Notes under the pieces: generated by a model
What the model was told of the DNA's origin: nothing
The model's database searches: none
What the model saw: the letters and a program-made list of their open reading frames with translations, nothing else
Shown here: positions 34,969 through 45,600 of the stretch, in pieces
How the letters are laid out: every line of letters starts with the position of its first letter
How positions within the stretch are numbered: the stretch's first letter is position 1
Program-made: the position numbers and the translations under genes
NCBI GenBank assembly: GCA_037367405.1
Contig: JAZKJV010009773.1
Coordinates: 186,001 to 250,000, forward strand
DNA from: Ottelia alismoides
Lineage: Eukaryota > Streptophyta > Magnoliopsida > Alismatales > Hydrocharitaceae
Direction: 5' to 3'
DNA length: 64,000 nt

Positions 34969-36441
34969 ATTATTCATATCCATGATAATTAAATCACATT
35001 TAATCATCTTGGATCTCTATTCTCGTGTGCCCAAATAATATGAATCACATTCACATTATTCACATCTTTGATAATCAAATCTCATTTAATTATCTAAGAT
35101 AGCTCTCTTTATAATATGAATCGAATTCATATTACTCATGATAATTAAATCACATTTAATTATCTATTTTCTTAATGCTCAGATACTTATATCGACAATG
35201 AAATTATCCTGAATTCTTTCAAGGATAATGCACTTTCTGCGAATACTTGGAGATAAGGACATGGCGATTGTATTGTTCCACATATAGTGACTTGGATATT
35301 GAGATCATATCTCAAATCCAGATCGCGGGCCTCCCATAGATGCTTGATTAAATCAAGACCGCAAATCTAATCTTCTCATTGCATCTGAATCACATTCAGA
35401 TCAATGTCCAACATTTGGACCAAGATCAGATTACTTCTCTACTGAGAGGAGTCACTAAAATCTACCCCTATTTCATCACTCCCTAGGAATGGAATCGTCA
35501 TGGTTATACAATCGTTTATGACCACATCACCCTCAAGTATTCCCAATACCTGTACATCCTCCATACTGGAAGACTCGGAATAAACCTGAAGTATTAGATC
35601 AACTTTATACTATCTACTTCAGGGTTTTTATCGGTAAGTTTCTCATTCGATCATTGAAAGTTGGTATCGATCATATACTTTCCAAAAGCATATATCATAC
35701 CTAGGTCTTGATCATATACTTTCCAAAAGTATATATCAAACCTACAAATTCAGTCAAGCTTCCAAAGCGAGACGACCGTGCACGTAATTTGATTCTTCCT
35801 AATATCTCATGAGTGAGCTCATGTCTTCCGGTTCAGTAATTGAACCTGTATGATCCCTTTGAGAGATCGTATTACTCATACGCCCTTATATGCACACCAG
35901 CGTGCTGGTGTATAGACCTTGGTTAGGTCATCAACCTATTGATCTGCCAAATGTACATACTCAGGCATATAGCAACACATCTATCTCCGGTCAGAGGATG
36001 GTGCCTGTACTGTGACAACATACGATATAGGACTTTGGTTATCTCGATCACGTTAAGTCAACTCTTTGACCTAACTAATCTGACACCTCCGAATCTCTAT
36101 TTCTATGCAGAGGACCTGCATCAAGAGGTTGGTCAGATATCAGCCTAATTGAGAAAGGATTGCCATCTCCTACTCGGGCTGGAGATCATCTCTTAACAAT
36201 CATTTGACAGTGCTTGATGAGTCCTCAATCTAACTCATTAGATATTCATCCAAGCACCAGCCTCTATGATTCAATAATTGAATCAACAGTTTTATGATCA
36301 ATAAGATGGCCATGGTACATAACCCTAATTGTACTAAGGGACCTATTATGCAAATTATTCATTCTTCATTTCAGATCAGGGAATGATATTCGCAATAACA
36401 ATTACTGCATAATGGCTCACCGTGGGCTCGCATGTCCAACA

Positions 36442-36446
36442 AATTT
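36442..36446. repeat. Target-site duplication of A2, right copy
   Basis: AATTT immediately after the LTR end CCAACA; pairs with 23665-23669. Confidence 0.85.
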
Positions 36447-37311
36447 ATCAGCTGCTAGAAAGTTATGAACAGAGGCAATACAATCGAAATTCATAGAGGT
36501 ATGGGAAAATAAGACTCGGTATGGTAAAGTAAGGAAAATGGAATTCCCCCTAGGAGAATAGAAGAAGAAACATAATTGATGAGATAAACTGCAGTAAGGA
36601 TAGCATTCCTCCAATACTATTTAGGAACACTCATTTGACTAAGAAGAGATCTTGCAACATTTAGCAAGTGTTGGAGTTTCCTCTCAGCTATACCAATCTG
36701 ATGTGAGGTATATATACATGATGTTTAGTGAAGAGTTCCTTGGGACACAAAGAAAGAGGTCAAGTCATGTTGGGTTAGCTCGAGAGCATTGTCAGTATGA
36801 ATAACCTTAACAATGCTAGAAAAAGAAAGTTCTAACAAAATTCTGACAATTTGATTAATCTATGAATGCTCCTTTATTAGATTAGATATACCCAAGAAGA
36901 TTGATTATAATCATCAACGAAAACTATAAAATAGTGATGAGCACTTAATGCGAGGACCAGGCAAGGTTCCCAAACATAACAAATGAACGAGATGAAAAGT
37001 AGTAGTACCACGAGACTCGATACGAACAAGAAATGAAGCTCGATGGCATTTTCCGAACATACACACCTCACACTGAAAGGGCTTCAGAGTAGAGAGTTCA
37101 GGAAACATCATGGAGATGGCCTTGGCAGAGGGATGCCCAAGGCGCATATACCATAGAAGCGGGTCTTCGGAGATGGATGCAACACCAACAAACGTGGAGA
37201 CCAAGGGTATGTGAAGATCTCAAATATCGCATGACAATGAAGATCAATACAAAGCTTATAAACTGACATCAAGCTAAGAGGAAAATCAGGAGTACAGTGA
37301 ACCCCAAAAAA
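36447..37311 (-). pseudogene. Element D integrase, degenerate
   Basis: Minus-strand frames show WYMRLGHPSAKA and CEVCMFGKCHRASF (about 37050-37165), the zinc-binding HHCC part of a Copia integrase, then a catalytic-core remnant with FVDDYNQSSWVYLI (about 36877-36930). The low-coordinate end reads VHNFLAADK up to the A2 insertion, continuing as LSSRTIKCVFLG at 23669. Stops and frameshifts are frequent. Confidence 0.78.
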
Positions 37312-38553
37312 TCAAAGCTTGGAAGAGAATTCCATAGTTCTGACAGTAGTAGTTGATAATTGAGTCCCATTAGCTACTCGAACTGACTTTACGGAGGTAG
37401 ATAGTATGGAGGAGGTGAGCAAACTATCTTTTCCAATCAGACGAGTATAGGCACTAGAATCAATAATCCAATCTAGAGCAGGAGTGACAACAGAGTTTGC
37501 TAATGTACCTGAAGGAGTAGCCAGAGCAGCAGTGGTAGTGTTACTAGTGGTAGTAGGCCCTGGAGTTAGAAGGATCTTCATCAGGCGAGAGTAATCAGCG
37601 TGATTACAATAAGCAGTCTCTTGCCACCGGAGATTGTTGAAGGCGATGACTTTTCCACATCATAGGTATTCTCATAGGCATTATTGGTGTCATAAGAAGG
37701 TAGGCCAAACTTCTATTAGCATCGTTCGGATGAGTGGTTCCACCGACCACAGTGAGTGCATGGGGCAGTAAAGTCTCACCCACGACCATGACCACAACGA
37801 AAGTCATAACCTTGTCCAGACTCCCATCCATGACCATGACTTGGATTATGATTGTGTCCTCCTCAAAAGTGGTATCTACCTCCTCACCCAAATTAGGCGA
37901 TGTGTGCAAAGATCTCTGCTGAAGGTAAGATAAGAGATCGGGCAACTGATGTCTCGAGTTCCTCAACTCAGCCAAAGATGGCTTCATTATTGGCAGTATG
38001 TCTGATATAAGAAACTGCTCCTTTGCTACATGGTATCTAGAATGCATGCCATCAAGAAAGCAGTATACCTACCACTCAAAATGTTCTTGTATCTGTTGAT
38101 GCAACATGAGACCTGGAATATTGCAAGCTCCCCATACAAGCTGGAGAGATGCCGGTAGTACTCGAGGGTGGAATCACCCAAAGATGCCAGCCATATTTGC
38201 CTATAAATGTTTGCAAGGCATGACTTCATCTTCTTCTGGAAGTATGTTTGCTCGAGAGCCTCCCACATTTCCTTGGTTGTATTTTTGTAAAGGAGATTTG
38301 AGGCAATGTGAGCCTCAACACTATTGCTCATCCAGTTGATAACCAAGTAGTTATCTATCTTCCAGTTATAGTACTCTTTGTCCTTTTCATCTAAAGGATC
38401 TTTAGTCAGAATGTAGAATTTTTTTTACCACCGATAAACACCATAAAAGATCGAGACAAAGCACCTAATTTTCTGCATTCTTGAGTTTGATAGTAGTACC
38501 TTGTGTCATAACATTCGAGGCATAGGGCTTTGTCTTGGTAGAAAAAGATGACA
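37312..38553 (-). pseudogene. Element D gag and protease, degenerate
   Basis: The gag part starts about 38553 (MSSFSTKTK) and includes VINWMSNSVEAHIASNLLYK and WEALEQTYFQKK, the UBN2-type gag core seen also in element E. The protease part carries DWIIDSSAYTRL (about 37465), where the catalytic D-S-G-A is altered to D-S-S-A. The frame is broken several times between 37604 and 38047. Confidence 0.75.
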
Positions 38554-38962
38554 TGGTGGTCTTGGAAATGAAAGGAGATCTTGTGCTTGACTTAAGGATG
38601 CATCCAAGGGCTGAGAAGAGCCATAGAACGCAGGGGATTTTTGGGGCTCTTCCGTCATCAAGGATGGTATCCAAGGGGCTGTGCACAGTAGGTCAAAAGT
38701 CCAGGATTGGTGGGCGGTACCAACAATGATGGAGGTGCAGTAGGGGTTGTTGGAGGAGGCTCCATGCGATGCCGGACGAGCGCAACTGGAGTTGTTGGAG
38801 CCTCAGACGGTGCTTTATGTGCCACTGGAGATGGCGACTGGTGCCGCTGAGGTCTCGAACTGCCTTGCGCGGAACCCCTTTATGAGACAAGGGTCCACAA
38901 AAGGAGAGAGGGTTGGTAGTGGTGACGGATTTTGGGTATTAGGCTCCAGTCTAGGACCGTCA

Positions 38963-38973
38963 CTCTGATACTA
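38963..38973 (-). promoter_or_regulatory. Degraded primer-binding site of element D
   Basis: Minus strand reads ATAGTATCAGAG, one base from the consensus TGGTATCAGAG, directly inside the 5' LTR. Confidence 0.7.
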
Positions 38974-39129
38974 TGTTTTTTGAAACATATGAGATGATTA
39001 TTCCAAGGGACAAGGGTCTCTTATATAGAAAGAAAACCTTCGAGAGTATAAGAAGAAAATTACATAAATACCTCCGAAAGATTACGGAACCCAAAGGGTT
39101 ACGAACTAAATGTAAATATAACTCTAAGA
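38974..39129 (-). repeat. 5' LTR of element D
   Basis: Pairs with 21588-21743. TCTCTTATATAGAAAG contains the promoter-like TATA run in this short LTR. It ends next to the 3' flank of the FZL gene. Confidence 0.65.
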
Positions 39130-39401
39130 GCAAAAAATATGCTTTCATCAATAACATCCATGAAGTTGAAAGAATTTTTCTTCTATTTTCATGTCATTAG
39201 TGCACGCTAGACCATAGTTCATTCCCCAGATGTCCCAAAATTCATAAATAATTTTTACAAATTACAATATTATACACCATCATTCTACAACTGAGTTCCT
39301 TCGTCTGTCACATCTCTTTGTCCCTACACAGGATGCTATACCAAAAAGAATATAACAAAGAAATCTCACATGAAACAATTGAAACTCAACAGCTGGAATA
39401 A

Positions 39402-39684
39402 TCATGAACCACCAAGGTTTTGGATCCTCGTCCTAACAAGTAGAAGGTTTTGCTCGGTGATTGCGATTTCTTTTTGAAGCTCAGATAACCTGTCAATATT
39501 TCCTTGCGATGCCTCCTTGTAAGGCCTGGCGATGGATTCAACAAAAATTCCAAGTTTCTCTATGGTTCTGGAGAGCTCCCCTTCCATAGCTTCTTCAATC
39601 TGCTGCGCTAAACCATCAGCAACTCGTTCGACTTTCTTGATGACGCTTTTCCGGCGGGCAGGGAAATTAGATATTGCTAATAAT
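39402..39684 (-). CDS. FZL: FZL last exon
   Basis: 283 bases in phase with the previous exon, acceptor AAGCAG, stop TGA at 39402-39404. It encodes AISNFPARRKSVIKKVERVA and a C-terminal coiled-coil-like tail ending IQNLGGS. The transcript end must lie between here and the LTR of element D at 39129. Confidence 0.92.
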
Positions 39685-42600
39685 CTGCTTAGAAATATTA
39701 GATAAAGCAGCAACGATCTATAAGCATATAAATAAAATTATGAAAACAACCTTTAAGAAAATAAAATTTTTATTTGGAAGGCACTTCTTTCAGAGATCAC
39801 GTACTTACTATATTTTGCAAGTAGTAGTAAAATAACTTAATTAAAAAAAGAATCTCAGAAATATTTTGGATTTAAAAGATAGAATAACTGCTATTTCAAT
39901 AATCACCTCCAAGTGAAAATAATCAAAGAAAAGCAGTGTCGAGAGTTTTGTATTATATCAGATGGGCAATTCGTTCTCCCCAAGATAGTATTTGGATTGC
40001 GTACGAGGGAGACGAGTGAACATTTGAGAAGTATTAGATCTTTCCAACAATTATCGGTTTCTTCTGGTCTGGAGTAGGTTGATCATCATGCAGCCATGAG
40101 CCACATGATTCTTAGTTTTCTTAGAAGGCATGTTACTCTAATATCTCCATTTATTTCTCGACGAGCAAAAGAATGATTTTCTGCAATGTCCACACTTTAA
40201 GTTTGCTAAAAAAATAGATTTCTGCATGTATAATTAACAAGAAAGCATTAATAGTATTGCAACCATGTCACAGAGATTCATTGTTGTCAGATTTAGAATT
40301 GTCTATACTTTGCAGCTATCCAACCCGAACTGGGAATTTGTCAAAGGAAAATGACGAAGACGCCCAGCCCATCAGGGAATAGTTAACAGTAGGCTGGCTA
40401 AACTGCAAACTGTTACCAGTTTAGATATCAAATACAAAGTTAACAAAAACCATCATCAATTTTAAAAAGCTACACTTAAGTCAAATGAGGCTTTGCATAG
40501 TGGTTCATAGGTACGGAGCAGATCTTACCCTCCAGCTGAACAAAGACCAAGGGCAAGAAGGTCTTCCAAAGTGGTTGGTAAAACAGATGTAAGAAGCGAG
40601 GCAGAAAGACCTGCAGCTCCAAGCCCACCATAAGTTCCAAGAGCCTGAAATTTAAAGAAAATAATTATCATAAATTGCTTGATATTATCATAGGAAAGTT
40701 TTACAAAGCAGCCGTGAGACCTACTATGCTCTATGGATCTGAATGTTGACATGTGAACCATAGACATGTGCAAACAATGGCTGTGGCAGAAATGAAAATG
40801 CTAAGGTGGATTTGTGAACATACACGTAAAGATCGGATTCGGAATGATGCAATTAGAAAGAAAGTTGGTGTAGCTCCGATCGACGATAAGATGCGAGAAA
40901 AACACTTAAGATGGTTTGGTCATTTGCAAAGAAGGTCAGCCGATGCACCAATTAGGAGATGCGAGTTTTGGGATGTTAACCCGGCTAAGAGAGGACGAGG
41001 TCGGCCCAAGAAGGGTTGGAAAGAGAATATACAAATGGATCTTAGTTTTTTGGATATAAGTCCGAGATTGACCCAAGATAAACCTGAATGGAGGCAAATA
41101 ATCCATATAGACGACCCTACTTAATTGTGGGAAAAGGCTTTGTTGTTGTTGTTGCTTGATATTAAGAATAGTAACAAATTTAATCAATTGGGTAATTTAA
41201 TCTATCCAAGATTCAACTACATACCTCTCATATGTTCAGTCCCACGGTCTCCTGGTGGGACTTCGTGTGGTTGTGGGGTGATATAAAGAGCTTCATACCT
41301 CTTGTATTCTTTGAAAAAGCTAATAACAAGATCCCACTCTGCAGGCTATTCTCTTGTGTAGGGTGATCCTTCAGGATGGTCTTAAACCACTAAAATTTAT
41401 GTTATGATATCTTGTTGGCCTACGTTTATAATTTCCACACGGTATCAGAGTAAGAGATGTGATTCAAGATTCATGTAATTTTTTATTATATTCTATTAGA
41501 AGTACTTGAAAGTTTGTGCAATTGGGTGGCTGTAGTCATGATCGAAAGATGTAGGTCATGCAATGTTGTAAAACGTTCAAAGCAAGGAACCTGGACAAGA
41601 AATCACACAGGAAAAACTGTGGCATCAAAATTCAAAAACATGTTGCTGTGACGAGCAACACAACAATGAAAAGAAAATGGTGGCAGTGATCACTGGGTCA
41701 CACAAGAGTTACAGGCACTGTAAAACACTAGAAGATGTTGCTCCTCCATGCAGTGATGAGGTGAATACGAAGCCGTGAGTTGACAGCAACATAGATGACT
41801 CACAAGCAGTGTTATGGTTGTGATGGCAGTGCATTTGCTGCAAGGTCTCACCAACAGCACGAGGAACCCGCCAACCCAGCCCCATCTTAGGGGCAGCACG
41901 ACTGACACAGCCCTGGAAGCTGGACATGATGGAGTCCTTGCAAGGGAAGAGAGCTGGCAACCAAGGTGCATTGTGCGATGGAGGAAGTGAAGACTGCGCA
42001 AGCTAACGATGTAGCAACAACGGCACTGCCACATGAATCAATGGATTCCCTAGCTAGAAACCTCAGCGAAGAACCATAATCATAAAAGAGGCATTACTTC
42101 TCCCTTAGGGCTTCTAGCATAACATATTCGTATTCTGTTTCTAATGGCAGGGCCAAACATAGTAGAAAGCCTCCAATTTAAGGAAAAAAACAAAACACCA
42201 AAAAAGGGGAGAACTGTGAAAAATATCAGTATCCAAAAAGGGACTATTCAATGTGAGACGAAAAAAAGGAGCAACAAGATAGAATGATACAACATCAAAG
42301 TCTTTCCCACGTCAAGTAGGGAAAATGACGAAGCCTTCTCCCACTATAAGTAGGGTCGGTTACAGGGATTCTTGCTCAAATCCATGTTGAAATATTCGAC
42401 TATTTTTTACGCTGCATGTCAACTACCTAACGCAACCCCCACAAGGGAGGATTTGAACCCAGGTCTTTTGGATGTTAGGCACACGCACTACCACCAGACC
42501 ACTTAAGCGGGAGAAAATAATGATTTGCTTGCTCATGATGTCCTAGGGTTCTCTTATATAGAGAGACCTATTGGACAAATTACATAATGAAGACAGAAAG

Positions 42601-45600
42601 AATAGAAAACACATAAAAGATAGCCCAACACTGCTCATCAAGCTGGAGCGTATATATCAACCATGCTTACATTGGAACAACATCTCATGTAAGGCCCTCT
42701 GTCTAAGTCCTTGATAAATACATCTATTATCTGATCTCCTGAACTAACATGAGTAGCAGAGATAAGACCCTTCTGTATCGTGTCTCGAATGTAGTAATAG
42801 TCTACCTCGAAATGCTTCATCCTCTCATGGAAAGCTGGGTTGTTGGCGATGAAGATAGAAGCCTAATTATCGCATTGGAGATGCATGGGAAGAGGCAACT
42901 CAATTGTTAGCTCAGTGAGAATAGATCTGACCCACATCATCTCCGTACTAGCTTGCACCATGGCCCTGTATTCTGATTACACACTAGATATGGCATTGGC
43001 AACCATTGTCCGCTTCTTGCTCTTCATGGCACCAAAGAACTCCCTGTGAACACTGCAAAGTCATGGTAGACTTCATGTCTTTGGGACACCTTGCATAATC
43101 TGCATCTACACAAGCTGTAACAACAAGGGATGTACCTCTGCTAAATAGAAGGCCAGTGTCAAGTGAGGCCTTCAGCTACCTCAAAATCATATGGACTGCA
43201 TCCATATATATGCATGCTCGATGAATTGACACACTTTGCTTACTATAAAGGATATATCTGGCCTGGAGATGGTCACATATAGGAGCTTCCCAACAAGCTC
43301 CATGTACCTCCTCTTGTCTACCTCCTCAGTGTCTTCATCATACAGCTTCATGCCCGGGTCCATGGGAGTAGTGTCAGGCCTCCAATCTGTTATGCATGTC
43401 TTATAGAGATCTGTAATGTAATTCCTTTATATCATCACAAAACCTCACTGGTTTCTAGCAAACTCCAGTCCAAGGAAGTATCGTAGACTACCAAGGTCAT
43501 TGGTCACAAACTGTTAACCTAGGAAATCCTTAACATCCTAGATGCCCTACTCATTATCCCATGTGAAAATGATGTCATTAACATAAACAAGTATAGTAAC
43601 TATACCTCTCTAAGTCAAGTGAATAAATAGTGAATGATCGACAGTTGATCTCACGAATCCATGTTGCTCTATCAAGTTTGAGAACTTCTGGAACCATGGC
43701 CTTGGACACTTCTTAAGGCCATAGATTGCCTTTTGAAGCCTACAAACCTTTTGATACTCCCTCTCATCAGCGAATCCAGGTGGCTGCTACATGCAGACCT
43801 CGTGTAGTTCATCATAGAGAAATGCATTCTTCACATCAAGCTAGTAGAGGGGCCAATCCCATGTCACTGCAACAGAAAGAAGAATATGCAGTGTAAAATG
43901 ACTGACTATTAGAAAGAAAATATCATGATAGTTTGCCCCATATGTCTGGATGAACGTGCCACAAGTTTAACTTTGTAGCGATCTATACTGTCATATACTC
44001 AGTGCTTCACCGTAAACACTAACTTCCATCCAACAACATATGCCCCTGTAGGAGCTGTAACAATACTCCAAGTCCCACGTGACTGTAGCACGATCATCTC
44101 CTCTTCCATGGTAAGATGCCATTGACTGTCCTGTATGGTCTCCTGATATGTTTGTGGTAACTTCACAACTGATAGTGCCATGACAAATCTCTTGAAGTCC
44201 TCTGAATGTATGCTTAAGAAGAAATGAGTTGTAAGAAGATAAGTAGCATAAGTACATCTCTGCATCCGCGGGGCAATAAGCACGTCTAGATCATCTATTA
44301 CCTCTTGAACATATAAACTACCCTCATGAGAGGCATCTGCTCATCCAGTAAAGCATCATGTTGCATAGACAACTCAGTAATGCCATCAATAGAAACAATG
44401 TACTCATTACATATATGAGGCATGATGGATGATGGGGAAGGTCATAAGCAAGGAGAACAATGTGAGGCATGCGAGTAAACACATGTGGCAAAAATTGCAT
44501 CACAGTACTAGGTGGTGGTCCAGGGGTAGCCGCTGGAGCAGGTACTAGAGGTGGTGGTGGAGGAGGTCGTAAAGGTAGAGTAGGTACTGGAGGTGGCGGA
44601 GTCGTGACTCGTAGCATGAGGCATGTGTACCTCCTCACCCAAGTCAAATGGAGTCAATCTGTCACCTATATGAGAGAAATACATAACAAACTCAAAGAAG
44701 ATGGCATCAGAACTGACAAAGTATTTCCATCGAAGCGGATCAAAACAACGAAACCCTTCTAAGTATGATAGTAGCCAACAAAGACACACTTGACAACTTT
44801 AGGAAAGAGTTTGTCATGACCAGGCGTCAGATTGTGAATAAAGACCACAAAGCTAAATACTCAGGGTGTAAGGTAGAACATGTATTTACCAGGAAATGCA
44901 ATCGAGAAAGAAACTTTTTCACCTAAAATAGAAGATGGCATATGGTTCACCAAGTAGCATGTTGTGAGGATCGCATCACCCTAGTAAGAGTGAGGGGAAC
45001 GATTCCGAATTAGATTCCGAATCAAAAGTATTCGGGACACATCAAGTTAATGACGGTGTTTGTGTTCGGCAACACCATTCTAATGGGATGTGTGGGTACA
45101 CAAGTTTTGGTGTATGATGCCAAGAGACCTGGAGAACTCGGATAGTTGTAATGTACAAAACTCTAAGACATTGTCAGATCGCAAATACTTGACAATGACA
45201 GAAAATATTCTTTATTTCGTTAATAAAGATTTTAATGACAGACCCAACCTTCTTCAAGTGTCCCCATCACTGCAGCTACAGATGCCACATCAGAAATACC
45301 TATTGCACTACGAAGAACAAAAGCAGTGTATCTCTTCTCACATTTTACTTCCAATGATACTCTATCTAATTGTGACAGGCAATTTACAGGTGCTCTTATG
45401 GTTGCTACTACTCGTGATCATCATAATGTACTTGAGGACCATATATGAGCAGATGGATGCGCTTACTTCCAGTTCCATGGGCACGTGCGATTTTGTGTAG
45501 TGTCCTCCTGGTGTCAAGCCAATTGCATGTCGATTGATTTTTAAGACCAAATAGTCTCCTGATGGCTCCATTGACAAATTAAAGGCCAGACTCCTGACAA

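Larger units (their letters stand above)
23670..36441 (-). mobile_element. Long-LTR Copia element A2
   Basis: A complete element by structure. It has a 3' LTR of 2611 bp (23670-26280), a purine tract, a 5.2 kb degenerate internal region, a primer-binding site and a 5' LTR (31463-36441) that measures 2611 bp once the 2368-bp organellar insert is subtracted. It reads on the minus strand. LTRs begin TGTTGGACATGCGAGCC and end ATCCTTCA on that strand. The 5-bp target duplication AATTT is intact. Over the first 260 bases the LTRs differ at roughly 14 positions by eye, so insertion is fairly old. Confidence 0.88.
31463..36441 (-). repeat. 5' LTR of A2, interrupted by organellar DNA
   Basis: Parts 31463-32600 and 34969-36441 together align with the 3' LTR at 23670-26280. 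The break falls inside a TATGGATATTG.TATC segment; the intact LTR has CAC there, which is missing. The LTR ends TGTCCAACA at 36441, followed by AATTT. Confidence 0.85.
21588..39129 (-). mobile_element. Short-LTR Copia element D, split by A2
   Basis: LTRs of about 156 bp at 21588-21743 and 38974-39129 bound a Copia polyprotein read on the minus strand: gag, protease, integrase, reverse transcriptase, RNase H. The coding order is interrupted at 23669/36442 by element A2. A purine tract (21744-21755) abuts the 3' LTR and a degraded primer-binding site (38963-38973) abuts the 5' LTR. Many stops and frameshifts make it a dead copy. Flanks CAAAT and GCAAA do not form a clear target duplication. Its protein is close in motif content to element E. 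Confidence 0.8.

Noticed and set aside
40753..41124. 123-codon frame as a host protein
   Set aside because: It is the C-terminal end of a LINE reverse transcriptase, flanked by a 13-bp target duplication and a (TTG)n tail.
42440..42509. A tRNA gene
   Set aside because: It has A and B box-like sequences but no cloverleaf that I can fold with a 7-bp acceptor stem, and it continues into a SINE body.
44469..44762. Glycine-rich frame on the plus strand
   Set aside because: Antisense of the proline-rich linker of element G.
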